DNA from: Halovenus sp037080055
GTDB lineage: Archaea; Halobacteriota; Halobacteria; Halobacteriales; Haloarculaceae
Reading direction: 5' to 3'
NCBI RefSeq assembly: GCF_037080055.1
Contig: NZ_JBAOJI010000002.1
Coordinates: 506,903-570,902 of the forward strand
DNA: 64,000 nt
The notes beneath the pieces were generated by a model, which was given only the letters and a program-made list of their open reading frames with translations, was not told where the DNA came from and did no database searches. How positions within the stretch are numbered: the first letter of the stretch is position 1; every line of letters starts with the position of its first letter. The position numbers and the translations under genes are program-made. Positions 1 to 7,656 of this stretch are shown here, one piece after another.

Positions 1-2
1 AA

Positions 3-824
3 CTTCGGGAAGGCGGATATGATACTTTTCATATAAGCAAATACAACGAACTGATTTCCTCTGACTATTCTAAAGACACTCTTGAAGACCATCTTGACAT
101 CCTAGCTGAACGAGGATATCTCTCCAAAATTGAATTAAACAAAGATGATCAGACTGTTTATCGCATACTCTCTCGAGAATCGGTTGAACCTACGATCGGC
201 CCAGCTAGAACCGAGATTCCAGCACTTTCCCCACCGCCTACGTTTCCAGCACTTTCCCCACCACCTGGAACTTCGGCTCTCCCCAAACCGGCCGAATACG
301 CGGCTTTCTCGTTGACATTCAAGACTTCAGTCCCACCCTCGCAACTTGCGGGTCCTGCTATATCTTCGACGCCTAAAACCTCAAATTCATTTTCCGAGCC
401 GCATTGTCAAGATTCCCCTGAATCACCACCGGCATCCTCAGAGGGTATTCTGAGTTCAGTAATAAACCGAGTCGAAACAGTTACTCAAACAGTCCAAAGG
501 AGTTTCGCCGGTGGCTATGACGTGTTTTCTACTCAATTTGAAGAATACGTTGACTTCACCAAGCAAGATGAGCGTTGCATATCCGATCCCAGGCTGAGGG
601 TTGAGAAAAATATTCTCATGAATGTAGCGACAGCTATAGCAGCGTTACTGCTCACAGGGGCTATACTCACTTCCTCTCAAGATTGGTTTGTTGTCTTTCT
701 TTATGCTATTACGGCTCTGTTTGCCGTTTGGTTTTCATACCTCTTCGCTAGAGCATACCAATTCGCGTGTGTAAAATACATTTGGCCTACGCTCGACAGA
801 ATTAAGCCTCTAGTAACAGTCTAA
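3..824 (+). CDS. Membrane-anchored winged-helix protein, 5' end truncated by the window
   Basis: The reading frame is open from the first bases of the window to a TAA at 824, so the gene starts upstream. Internal TTG or ATG codons, such as the one at 312, are unlikely to be the true start. The first ~60 visible residues (…YNELISSDYSKDTLEDHLDIL…RGYLSKIEL) look like a winged helix-turn-helix. A proline-rich linker follows that repeats PALSPPP twice, then a ~100-residue acidic stretch. Two hydrophobic segments close the protein (about residues 203-221 and 226-250 of the visible part). I infer a DNA-binding head tethered to the membrane by a flexible linker. No family is recognised. Nothing in operon with it is visible downstream, where about 1 kb of non-coding sequence follows. 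Confidence 0.7.
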   Translation, partial: LREGGYDTFHISKYNELISSDYSKDTLEDHLDILAERGYLSKIELNKDDQTVYRILSRESVEPTIGPARTEIPALSPPPTFPALSPPPGTSALPKPAEYAAFSLTFKTSVPPSQLAGPAISSTPKTSNSFSEPHCQDSPESPPASSEGILSSVINRVETVTQTVQRSFAGGYDVFSTQFEEYVDFTKQDERCISDPRLRVEKNILMNVATAIAALLLTGAILTSSQDWFVVFLYAITALFAVWFSYLFARAYQFACVKYIWPTLDRIKPLVTV

Positions 825-1846
825 CTCTTGCTTGGCTTTTGATCGACTCAAGATTTCTCTTGTTAGTGTCAACGTCGATTGTACCTCTGTACCGCCATGT
901 TGGCTATCTTGGTGAGAACGATGCCCACCGCTTCGAGAGAGAGAAAGAGGACAAAGTCGCGAATTTCGTGAACGGTCTTCATGACGATTGACGCTATACA
1001 AAGCGCATGCGATACACTTCGTCCCGCCCGTTGGCCAGTGGCTGCTACGTAGTCTCTTCGTTTCACATGTGCTATGTGCTTTACAGAGTATCAGTCTCAC
1101 CAGTACGGGTTGTTGTAACGGATACGGAACAATGCGGTTCTGTACCGCTGATTTATAAATACCAACCGTAGTGAGTGGGGCCTGATCAGACTAGACTGTC
1201 TGACATTCTTAACAGCCTAATTTCGTTGAGAACCAGTCATAATGTCTGGCGACGCTGCCTCGGTAACTGGCTGTTCACAAGACACTACCCGATAAAAACT
1301 CGATCCGTTGTTGAACAGAGGTAGCGGGCGAAAGATTTCAAATCGGACTGTTTACTGGCGACTCAACGCAGTGGAATCGGATCCGGTTAGTCTGGACGAC
1401 TCGATTTTCACTGATTAGCCCTCGTTTGCATTGAGAATAAAGAACCTCTCCGAACGAAGACAACGAACCGCTCTATGATAACTTCTGACTGAATCCCCGC
1501 CGTTGTTCGTCAACAACGATGCGTTAGTCGCCATCCTTGATTAGGGCGACAGCCAATACGAGTAAGTAAACTCCTCGTTCACCCGACCATACCTGTACCA
1601 ATATCGGCGTGCCCGCCATCTTAATCACCTATGATCCCGCTGAGGGGCCTGATCTAAGCGGGAGAAGTTTCTCTACCACGCGACTCCGTGAGACACACTC
1701 CTCGTACCGAGTGAATGCCATTGGACTGGATAGCTAGTCACACTGGAGACACGCCCCGCACAACGAGTGAATCTCTCGGGATCACCAATCGCAACGAAAA
1801 AATTGTATCAACAAGCGTTGGTTCGTCTGGTGATAGGGGTCTCTCG
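825..1846. other. Gene-poor gap with decayed sequence
   Basis: No convincing intact gene is present. A clear TATA-like element (TTTATAAATA) lies at about 1151-1160 on the plus strand with no ORF behind it. Short ORFs on both strands have unusual composition and no haloarchaeal character. The last ~170 bases before 1735 carry a degraded copy of the relic family annotated separately at 4994-5449. Confidence 0.6.
1567..1735 (+). pseudogene. Frame-broken copy of the relic family seen at 5140-5310
   Basis: The DNA here aligns with the pseudogene at 4994-5449. Both have cgaccayacctgta, then …ccatctta.tcacc…, then gaggggcc.gatcta. The copy here encodes TRPYLYQY before a 2-nt frame change; after it the other frame reads like ILITYDPAEGPDLS. 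It is a decayed fragment of the same unrecognised protein, and no start or end can be defined. Confidence 0.5.
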
Positions 1847-2587
1847 CTACCCATCCTCGTTTGGTGTCTCGTGTGAGAAATCCTCGAGTGAGGCCTCGAT
1901 TGAGGTGTCGACCGCCGGTGCGGCATCGCCGGCAACGAGATCGAAGTAGGGGTCGTGTCTGGCGCCGACAGCGATTACTCGTTTGAGGGCGCCCACGAGC
2001 GACATCCCCTCAACGGGTTCGATCCCGAGTGCAGTAGCAACCATTCGCTTTGTTTGCTGACCAGCGTAGTACTCTACGACGAGTCGGACTGCAGCGGCGA
2101 TTGTCCCCGGCCCGTATCGATTATGGACGTAGGCGACATCGTCATCGATTTCTCGAAGTGCGACTGCGTGGAAGACCGTCGGCGTAATCGCGATTCCTTC
2201 CGGATCAACGTAGGCGAATGCCTCTGCGGTGATCTGGTGGGGTCGAGTCGACTCATCCCGGTCAACTGCACCGACCCGTTCGAGTTCTTCGATATCCTCG
2301 TAAGTTGTCGCCCGCTTGAGATCCAGCGCTTCGATGATGGTGTCGATCGTCGTGGGCCCTGTGTAACAAGTATACACATAAATACGAGCTAAGCGGGGGC
2401 GTTGCAGCAACTCAGCAGCGATCAAAAAATCATCGTATTCTTCGACGCTGCTTGCCCGCTCTGGAGTTGGTTCCTCTGAGCCGGGTCCGTCTCTGATGAT
2501 TGGCACAGTATGCAATACGAAATCTGCAGACTTTAGATTTGCACCCTCAGTCTGTTGTGTGTGATTGTGCCAATGCGATCTATTCAT
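1847..2587 (-). CDS. Winged-helix protein, paralogue of the regulator at 3320-3946
   Basis: It encodes 246 residues. From about residue 50 it matches the 208-aa protein at 3320-3946 along its length. The shared pieces are RLARIYVYTCYTGP, an HTH of the type …TTYEDIEELERVGAV, ITPTVFHAVALREIDDDVAY, an AAAVR…YAGQ segment, and a C-terminal VVGxxxDPYF-type strand with an acidic tail. The first ~45 residues have no counterpart, so the true start may be a GTG near 2503. Unlike the paralogue it is not followed by a PIN gene. By fold it is a transcriptional or antitoxin-like regulator; the target is unknown. Confidence 0.7.
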   Translation of the reverse strand: MNRSHWHNHTQQTEGANLKSADFVLHTVPIIRDGPGSEEPTPERASSVEEYDDFLIAAELLQRPRLARIYVYTCYTGPTTIDTIIEALDLKRATTYEDIEELERVGAVDRDESTRPHQITAEAFAYVDPEGIAITPTVFHAVALREIDDDVAYVHNRYGPGTIAAAVRLVVEYYAGQQTKRMVATALGIEPVEGMSLVGALKRVIAVGARHDPYFDLVAGDAAPAVDTSIEASLEDFSHETPNEDG

Positions 2588-2646
2588 GAAATCTTGAGGC
2601 GGATACCTCGGGGCTTGATTCTGAGGTGATTGATTTTGCCTTGCGT

Positions 2647-2770
2647 TCCGTCAGGGCGGCGTCCCGTTCTGTGGTGACGAGATGGCGTTGACAATCGGTT
2701 CAGCGAGACACAACCGGTGGGCTTGCGTTCCCACATCCGAGACGACGGCCAACCGCGCACTGAAAATATT
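2647..2770 (+). pseudogene. Short relic of the GDEMA-type gene family
   Basis: The plus strand encodes GGVPFCGDEMALTIGSARHN followed by RWACVPTS. This matches the start of the pseudogene at 4994 (GVPF…VTAVIVGSARQ…CRCIPAS) and the fragment at 4022. No complete gene surrounds it. It lies between the ends of two minus-strand genes. I read it as a decayed fragment, and the parent function is not recognised. Confidence 0.4.
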
Positions 2771-3305
2771 ATATAAGTGTGACGTCGTCATCATCACGAT
2801 CAATAAGACCCCAGAGCGTGAGCGTCGAAACTTGCCCGTCATATCCTAATGATGCCATTGCGGTTTCAATTGCTTCTCGAGCAATCCGATCAGCGGTGAT
2901 CACTGTCACGCTGTCCGCCTGGCCCTTATCAAGGAGATATTCGACAGCAAGTCCCGCGAATACTGGATCGGCTTTTTCAACATCGTGTTCGTCTTTTTCC
3001 GGCGATTTCGAGGCGATTGCTCGCCGGACGATGTCTTGCGCCGTCGTCGCCTTGCCGTGTGAGACCGTTGGGGCCGAGACAACGTTCGCCCATCCCTCCT
3101 CTTGAGCACGCTCTAGTGCTGGTTTGACACCCCCTTGTTCGATCTCGTCTTCAATACGAGACGGAACCAACAGCGTCACGTCAGCACGTTGAACGACGCG
3201 ACGAAACTGACGATATTTGGCGGTTTCTGGATTTCCGATACTAATGAACACGTTGGTATCAATTAGTGTGGCGTGCTCAGATGAGAGGAGAGATGACGTA
3301 TTCAT
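2769..3305 (-). CDS. PIN-domain ribonuclease-like protein
   Basis: This 178-residue protein has a PIN-domain layout. There is an N-terminal strand with acid (LIDTNVFISIG, residues ~15-25), a second acid in EDEIEQGG, and a third cluster (ADPVFAGLAVEYLLD), then VITADRIAREA near the C-terminus. PIN domains are Mg-dependent RNases, usually VapC-type toxins. It starts 14 nt after the stop of the HTH gene at 3320-3946, so the two are probably co-transcribed as an antitoxin/regulator and toxin. It is longer than typical VapC (~130 aa), so it may be a PIN family other than classic VapC. Confidence 0.8.
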   Translation of the reverse strand: MNTSSLLSSEHATLIDTNVFISIGNPETAKYRQFRRVVQRADVTLLVPSRIEDEIEQGGVKPALERAQEEGWANVVSAPTVSHGKATTAQDIVRRAIASKSPEKDEHDVEKADPVFAGLAVEYLLDKGQADSVTVITADRIAREAIETAMASLGYDGQVSTLTLWGLIDRDDDDVTLI

Positions 3306-3319
3306 AAGGAGAAGACCAC

Positions 3320-3946
3320 TTACGAATCATCATCTGGCAACGGAGCAGTTACATCAATCTCAGTCTCAAATTCAATATCGTCTGCAATCTCCGGGAAAAT
3401 TACGCTGAAGTAGGGGTCGTATTCGCGCCCGACAACTATTGCGGGCTTGAGTGCATGAATGATACTGATCGCCTCACCAGTTGAGATCGCAAGCGGATCG
3501 GCGGCCATCCGCTGTGTAATCTGGCCTGCATAGTGAAGTCCAGCCTGTCGGACCGCAGCAGCGAGTTTGCCGACACCGTGTCGTTCGACGAAGTATGAGA
3601 TCTCCTCATCGACTTCTTGGAGCGCAACGGCATGGAGAATCGTCGGGGTCACTACGATGCCATCGCTAGTGATTCGGACCGCGGCTGCTGTCACGTCAAT
3701 TGGTCGGTCCCCCTCCAGTGTGACGATACCGAGTGCATCAAGCGTCCCAACGTGATCGTAGACTGTCGTTTTCGGAATCTCTAGCGCGGTTTTGATCTGC
3801 GGTCGAGTGACCGGCCCGTAATAACAGACATACACATAGACACGCGCGAGTTCTGGGTTATCCAACAGCCGCCCAACGGTGGCAAGTTGATTGATCCCGC
3901 TTTCAAGATCCTCAGACGGTGTTTCCGAGACGGGCTGCGGAGCCAT
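3320..3946 (-). CDS. Winged-helix regulator preceding a PIN gene
   Basis: This 208-residue protein has a winged-helix region at about 25-85 (PELARVYVYVCYYGPVTRPQ, then KTTVYDHVGTLDALGIVTLE). A conserved middle section (VVTPTILHAVALQEVDEEIS) and an acidic end follow. It is the upstream partner of the PIN protein at 2769-3305 and a paralogue of the protein at 1847-2587. I infer a DNA-binding antitoxin or repressor that controls the pair. The family's role is not established by the sequence. Confidence 0.75.
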   Translation of the reverse strand: MAPQPVSETPSEDLESGINQLATVGRLLDNPELARVYVYVCYYGPVTRPQIKTALEIPKTTVYDHVGTLDALGIVTLEGDRPIDVTAAAVRITSDGIVVTPTILHAVALQEVDEEISYFVERHGVGKLAAAVRQAGLHYAGQITQRMAADPLAISTGEAISIIHALKPAIVVGREYDPYFSVIFPEIADDIEFETEIDVTAPLPDDDS

Positions 3947-4021
3947 GCTCGATAGTACGAATTCCTTGAATTTTAAACTTGCTCTGCTGGGCGATCAAAA
4001 TTGTCTTTGGTATGTTTGTTT

Positions 4022-4114
4022 CAGGGTGACACCCCGTGCTGTGGTGACGAGATGGCGTTCACTGTCTCCCTTGACGAACTTGAACAGAGCCAGATTGAAC
4101 ACGGCATGCGCGAG
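4022..4114 (+). pseudogene. Relic fragment of the GDEMA-type family
   Basis: The plus strand reads QGDTPCCGDEMAFTVSLDEL and continues for ~12 residues. The DNA around ctgtggtgacgagatggcgtt is nearly identical to 2666-2690. The reading frame then runs into sequence that is antisense to the HEPN remnant, so this looks like a junction between two decayed genes rather than an intact 82-aa gene. Confidence 0.4.
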
Positions 4115-4243
4115 TTAACCCAACATGGCCATCTCGCGCTCGTGGCGACGCTTCATCTTGCACTCGACGGGGATATGCCCGCGCGTATCCTGGAACGCGC
4201 GTTCGGCGGTCTCGAGTGCTTCTTCGACGTAGCTGTTATCCAT
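4115..4243 (-). pseudogene. Truncated HEPN-like partner of the nucleotidyltransferase
   Basis: This 42-codon ORF begins MDNSYVEEALETAERAFQDT, which looks like the first helix of a HEPN protein, but it ends far short of the usual ~130 residues. Its ATG overlaps the in-frame terminal TAA of the upstream nucleotidyltransferase frame (TAA at 4238-4236), the usual coupling in MNT-HEPN toxin-antitoxin pairs. The rest of the domain has been lost at the junction with the plus-strand relic. Confidence 0.5.
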
Positions 4244-4325
4244 CTGTGAGTCCCTCCTGTTTCAATTCTTGGAGTGTCTCTGTCGTCGAGAGGGTCATTC
4301 CCTCCGCAAAGATCGTCTGCAGTCG

Positions 4326-4910
4326 CTATCCGTACTGTGTTGCTGTTTCAACCGACTCGACGAGTACTTGGAATGTGTACCGATCACCGTCGTACCGGCG
4401 ATCGTGGAGTTCCTCAACGATTTTGTGTGCTGTTTGTTGTCCGACTGCTTGCTTCTCGCCAACAAGAACAAAACAATCGATATCGCTCTGGCGATCTGCT
4501 TCCCCTCGGGCGACACTGCCGAACAGGACAATTCCCCGTATTTTGGTGAGGTGGGTTTTGAGTTTGGCTACAAGATCACGGACTGGGTCGTGAAATTCTG
4601 TTTGCGGGATTGCAACGATTGGATCGTCCTGTTTGTTGAGTCGAGCGCGGTTGATTCGGACGAGTTTCTGTGGGCCACTCTGTTCAGTCGTGACAAGATC
4701 AGCGGTTTCTAAATCAGCCACCGCTTGGGAGACGCTTCGATGTGTGAAATCTGTCGCTCGGCTCAGTTCCCGGATGCCAAAGCCAGTATAGGGATTGTCC
4801 GCTAACAACGGCAGTATCTGTGCCGTTGCCCGGTGGCTGAACAGGTCTGGATCAGTAACCGGGATCGAGAGATCCAGCGTTATCCCTAGCTGGCTATTTT
4901 TTCTATCCAT
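4326..4910 (-). CDS. HTH + MNT-type nucleotidyltransferase, prematurely stopped
   Basis: The ATG at 4910 is preferred over the longer frame because a TATA-like box (CATATTTTAAG in minus orientation, 4934-4944) lies ~28 nt upstream. The N-terminal ~90 residues form a winged helix (NPYTGFGIRELSRATDFTHR). The C-terminal half has the nucleotidyltransferase signature GSVARGEADRQSDID with its paired acids. A TAG at 4328-4326 ends it, yet the frame continues for 29 sensible codons (RLQTIFAEGMTLSTTETLQE…) to a TAA that overlaps the HEPN start. So this is probably a nonsense mutation in a minimal nucleotidyltransferase antitoxin, which in intact pairs modifies its HEPN partner. Confidence 0.75.
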   Translation of the reverse strand: MDRKNSQLGITLDLSIPVTDPDLFSHRATAQILPLLADNPYTGFGIRELSRATDFTHRSVSQAVADLETADLVTTEQSGPQKLVRINRARLNKQDDPIVAIPQTEFHDPVRDLVAKLKTHLTKIRGIVLFGSVARGEADRQSDIDCFVLVGEKQAVGQQTAHKIVEELHDRRYDGDRYTFQVLVESVETATQYG

Positions 4911-4933
4911 GAATATTATAACTATCCGAAATT

Positions 4934-4944
4934 GCTTAAAATAT
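4934..4944 (-). promoter_or_regulatory. TATA-like box for the nucleotidyltransferase gene
   Basis: The minus strand reads CATATTTTAAG, centred about 28 nt before the ATG at 4910. This is the spacing of leaderless haloarchaeal transcripts and supports that start. Confidence 0.45.
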
Positions 4945-4993
4945 GTCGTCAGACTTACCGTTAGCTCAGAGAGAGAGACGGTTAGTGTGTCTG

Positions 4994-5449
4994 GATGGTG
5001 TTCCTTTCCCCGGCGGTGTGACTGCTGTGATCGTCGGCTCGGCGAGACAAATTCAGTGCCGTTGCATTCCGGCATCCGGGAAGACAGCCAACCGTACGCG
5101 GAGACGAACCTAGCGTCGGCGTGGCGATGTTATTCTCGCTGGTGTCGATATTACTCGACCACACCTGTACTGGTACATCGGCTTACCCACCATCTTAGTC
5201 ACCGACGACCTCGCCGAGGGGCCCGATCTAGGCTGGAAACACTTTTTCACGCGCATTGTCGAGCGAGCGGGATCCGAGCTACTTTCCGAGGATCGCGTGT
5301 ACCGACTGCTCAAAGAGCAGGCGTTTCTGGGGGTCACTGAGTCTAACCATACTGGTGGCGGCCAAAGGCAAGGCAGTTATCTCGAGCATCGACTCATGCG
5401 TGACCCCGAAATCGTCGTGAAAGCGCTCGAACATGCCGACTCGGTCTGA
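4994..5449 (+). pseudogene. Decayed gene of an unrecognised conserved family
   Basis: One frame of 152 codons reads as protein, with a single internal TAG at 5111-5113. The N part is DGVPFPGGVTAVIVGSARQI…, and after the stop it continues RRRGDVILAGVDITRPHLYW and …PTILVTDDLAEGPDLGWKHF. The C-terminus reads LSEDRVYRLLKEQAFLGVTE, then a GGG..GSYLEHRLMRDPEIV segment. That last part resembles the winged helix that ends Orc1/Cdc6 proteins, but the rest does not, so the family is not identified. Fragments of the same gene occur at 1567, 2647 and 4022. Confidence 0.5.
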
Positions 5450-5556
5450 GGTGTTCACTCGTTGTGGGGTGTGTGGGTGGGATTAGTCGGTGCGGGATGT
5501 GTTTGTGACAGAACACTCGACACAGTGGGGTCTCAGTGGGTTCGTTGTTCCGAGAA

Positions 5557-5580
5557 GTTCACGACACACCCGGGGGTTAA
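5557..5580 (+). repeat. Origin recognition box 1
   Basis: GTTCACGACACACCCGGGGG plus TTAA. The G-string points right, toward box 2. Confidence 0.8.
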
Positions 5581-5613
5581 ACACGACAGGGGCCCCTCCT
5601 CTTAAACGTCACT

Positions 5614-5638
5614 CCCGCCCCCGGGTGTGTCGCGAACT
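5614..5638 (-). repeat. Origin recognition box 2
   Basis: In minus orientation it reads AGTTCGCGACACACCCGGGG followed by GCGGG. It is inverted relative to box 1 and separated from it by 33 bp. Confidence 0.8.
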
Positions 5639-5825
5639 CTGCTGACTAGTGCGTGGGTAGTGAGTCAGAATGCACACGCCACTATTTGACTGTTCTCGAA
5701 AACAAATGAAGAGCGAATTATCACTATCTCTTCCGAAGCCAATACGGTCCCGATGTAGACTGTTGTTAATCTCAGAATCAGCTTCTTCAGCCAAGATCTC
5801 CGGAACATGGATACCAAGGCCACAC

Positions 5826-5849
5826 CCTCCCCGGGTGTGTCGTGAATTT
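5826..5849 (-). repeat. Origin recognition box 3
   Basis: In minus orientation it reads AAATTCACGACACACCCGGG followed by GAG. It has a shorter G-string than the other copies. Confidence 0.75.
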
Positions 5850-5893
5850 GGACAAGCTAGGATTACTACCATAGCCGAGATCGACTATCGCTG

Positions 5894-5920
5894 AATTCAC
5901 GACGCACCCGGGGGGTTGAC
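5894..5920 (+). repeat. Origin recognition box 4
   Basis: AATTCACGACGCACCCGGGG then GGTTGAC. It lies just upstream of the orc1/cdc6 promoter, so binding here could also regulate the gene. Confidence 0.8.
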
Positions 5921-5939
5921 TATATGTGCGACACACAAG

Positions 5940-5947
5940 TTATATTT
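5940..5947 (+). promoter_or_regulatory. TATA box of orc1/cdc6
   Basis: TTATATTT is centred 27 nt before the ATG at 5971. This favours a leaderless transcript starting at that ATG over the in-frame GTG at 5926, which lies upstream of the box. Confidence 0.6.
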
Positions 5948-5970
5948 GTATGTGCTGTGAGAATAAAATC

Positions 5971-7164
5971 ATGCCAGACTACTTCCAGGATCGCTCGTCG
6001 GTGTTCCGGGATGAATCCGTACTCGCCGAAGAATACACGCCACACGAGCTTCCGGAACGAGAAGAGGAACTCTCAGAACTCGGCGCTGCACTCAGCCCTG
6101 GTTTGGGGACAGGGGCTCCGCACGATGTGTTTCTGCAGGGTAAAACTGGCCAAGGAAAGACAGCTGCCGCTCGATTTATTCTCTCTGAATTTGAAACTCG
6201 GGCGGCCGAGAACGATATTGAATTGACGACGATCTTTCATAGCTGTGCAGGACAGACCTCGTCGTATCAGGTCGTCTGTGATCTTGTCGAGAAGAAAACC
6301 GGAGAGAATCCGAATGGACACCCGAAGCGGAAAGTATTCGACCACTTTTATGATCTGATTAATGATATTGGTGGAACAATTGTTCTCGTTCTCGATGAGG
6401 TCGACTCAATTGGCCAAGATGATCTTCTGTTGTATGAACTGAGCAGAGCAAAAGACAACGACCACATCGCTGACGACGTCGGTGTAAGCATCATCGGGAT
6501 CAGTAACGATGGCAACTTTCTCGCGGAACTCTCTCCGAAGGTCAAAGATTCGTTCAGAGAACGGCGGGTTATGTTTGATGCCTACGATGCCTCGCAACTC
6601 CGTTCAATTCTTGAGCGACGCGCAGCGATGGCGTTTGTTGACGGCGTCGTTGACGAGAGTGCGATCGCGCTCTGTGCAGGCTACGCTGCGAACGATCAGG
6701 GATCTGCACGACAGGCAATCGATTATCTCTATGAGGCGGGTGAAATCGCGTTGCAACAAGGTGACGACCGCGTGACCGATGAACATGCGGAAAAAGCCGA
6801 AGCAAAGGTCGATCGGAGGTCCATCATGCGGAGTATCGAAGGTCTCACCCTCCAAGATCATCTCGCCCTTGTTGCGCTTGTGATGCTGGAGTCACAGGGA
6901 GACACGCCAGCTCGAACGCGCAAGGTGTACGCAACTTACCGGGACGTGTGTGCGGAATTAGAGACGAATGACATCTCACTCGATCGGGTTCGAGATCATC
7001 TCAAGGAATTAGATCTTCTGGGTGTGACACGATACACGATTCGAACGGCTGGCTCTGAGGGTGGGCGAAAGTACTTCTGGGAACTGAACACTGATCTGGG
7101 TGCAACGATCAACGTACTTGATTCGATTGACCGTCTTGATGGCGTACTCGGATTGGTCGACTAG
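5971..7164 (+). CDS. orc1/cdc6: Orc1/Cdc6 replication initiator
   Basis: This 397-residue protein from ATG 5971 is an AAA+ initiator that binds ORBs and is expected to load the MCM helicase at the origin. Visible features are a Walker A (GKTGQGKTAAARF) near residue 51, a Walker B (IVLVLDEVDSIGQDD) near 135, a sensor-1 stretch (VSIIGISNDGNF) near 172, and the arginine-rich helix after DSFRERRVMF. A C-terminal winged helix ends in …GGRKYFWELNTDLG. Length is normal for the family. It sits between ORBs 4 and 5, which marks the locus as an origin. Many Orc1/Cdc6 paralogues occur per haloarchaeal genome, so which origin this is cannot be told. Confidence 0.95.
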   Translation: MPDYFQDRSSVFRDESVLAEEYTPHELPEREEELSELGAALSPGLGTGAPHDVFLQGKTGQGKTAAARFILSEFETRAAENDIELTTIFHSCAGQTSSYQVVCDLVEKKTGENPNGHPKRKVFDHFYDLINDIGGTIVLVLDEVDSIGQDDLLLYELSRAKDNDHIADDVGVSIIGISNDGNFLAELSPKVKDSFRERRVMFDAYDASQLRSILERRAAMAFVDGVVDESAIALCAGYAANDQGSARQAIDYLYEAGEIALQQGDDRVTDEHAEKAEAKVDRRSIMRSIEGLTLQDHLALVALVMLESQGDTPARTRKVYATYRDVCAELETNDISLDRVRDHLKELDLLGVTRYTIRTAGSEGGRKYFWELNTDLGATINVLDSIDRLDGVLGLVD

Positions 7165-7190
7165 TTCACGACGCACCCGGGGGTGGGGGA
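7163..7190 (+). repeat. Origin recognition box 5
   Basis: AGTTCACGACGCACCCGGGG then GTGGGG. It overlaps the stop codon of the initiator gene. Confidence 0.8.
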
Positions 7191-7350
7191 TGGACGAAAG
7201 ATCGGTTCAGCAGTAGACTGACTTCTCGGTGCGGCACAGGCCTGTGGTGTTTTTGCTTTTGTTTGCTGTACCGTTTTGGATTCTGTACTGTTGAGAACAC
7301 TTGACACGGTGGGGTGTGAGTATTGTTCGATGTCTCCGGTTGTTTTCCGT

Positions 7351-7376
7351 AGTTCACAATACACCCGGGGGTGGGG
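7351..7376 (+). repeat. Origin recognition box 6
   Basis: AGTTCACAATACACCCGGGG then GTGGGG. It has two mismatches in the CACGACRC part compared with the other boxes. Confidence 0.75.
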
Positions 7377-7403
7377 CTCTCGACGTACATTTTTCCCCAT
7401 TTT

Positions 7404-7637
7404 TTATTCTGAGATCATCCAGACAAGTGAGTTGCCGACTTGACGACTTTCTACTTCATCCTGCTTTTCCATTGATTTGAGCCGTGTATATGCCGTTCGT
7501 CGAGTACAACCAACTTCTTCTGCAATCTCTGATGTACCAGCCATCCCGTCAAGAACTTGGATCGCAGAGAAAAAGTCTGAATTGGAGTAACTTGTCGTGT
7601 ATTCTCCAGACTCCTCATCGCGCTCCTTGCCGGGCAC
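7404..7637 (-). CDS. Small HTH transcriptional regulator
   Basis: This 77-residue protein has a winged-helix core: FFSAIQVLDGMAGTSEIAEE, then VGCTRRTAYTRLKSMEKQDE and a wing ending SLVWMISE. The start is a GTG at 7637; an upstream in-frame start is blocked by TAA. It is divergent from the five-gene operon at 7918-11522, and the space between holds several short palindromes. I infer a repressor of itself and/or the operon. Confidence 0.75.
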   Translation of the reverse strand: MPGKERDEESGEYTTSYSNSDFFSAIQVLDGMAGTSEIAEEVGCTRRTAYTRLKSMEKQDEVESRQVGNSLVWMISE

Positions 7638-7656
7638 GATTATTAATTCATGGACA

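Larger units (their letters stand above)
5450..7400. other. Replication origin region (orc1/cdc6 with ORB repeats)
   Basis: An orc1/cdc6 gene is bracketed by six copies of a ~20-bp element with the core TTCACGACRCACCCGGGGG. Four copies lie in the 475 bp upstream of the gene and two in the 240 bp downstream. The upstream copies form two inverted pairs (5557/5638 and 5826/5920). The roughly 190 bp between the pairs are less GC-rich and could contain the unwinding element. This layout is that of haloarchaeal origins, where Orc1/Cdc6 binds ORBs next to its own gene. Confidence 0.85.

Noticed and set aside
4001..4249. 82-aa plus-strand ORF with CCGDEMAFTV
   Set aside because: Only its first third matches other relics. 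The rest is antisense to the HEPN remnant, so it is a junction of decayed pieces, not a gene.
5926..5970. Longer orc1/cdc6 start at GTG 5926
   Set aside because: The TATA box lies downstream of it at 5940-5947, and the extra residues are Cys-rich and unlike the family. ATG 5971 fits a leaderless mRNA.
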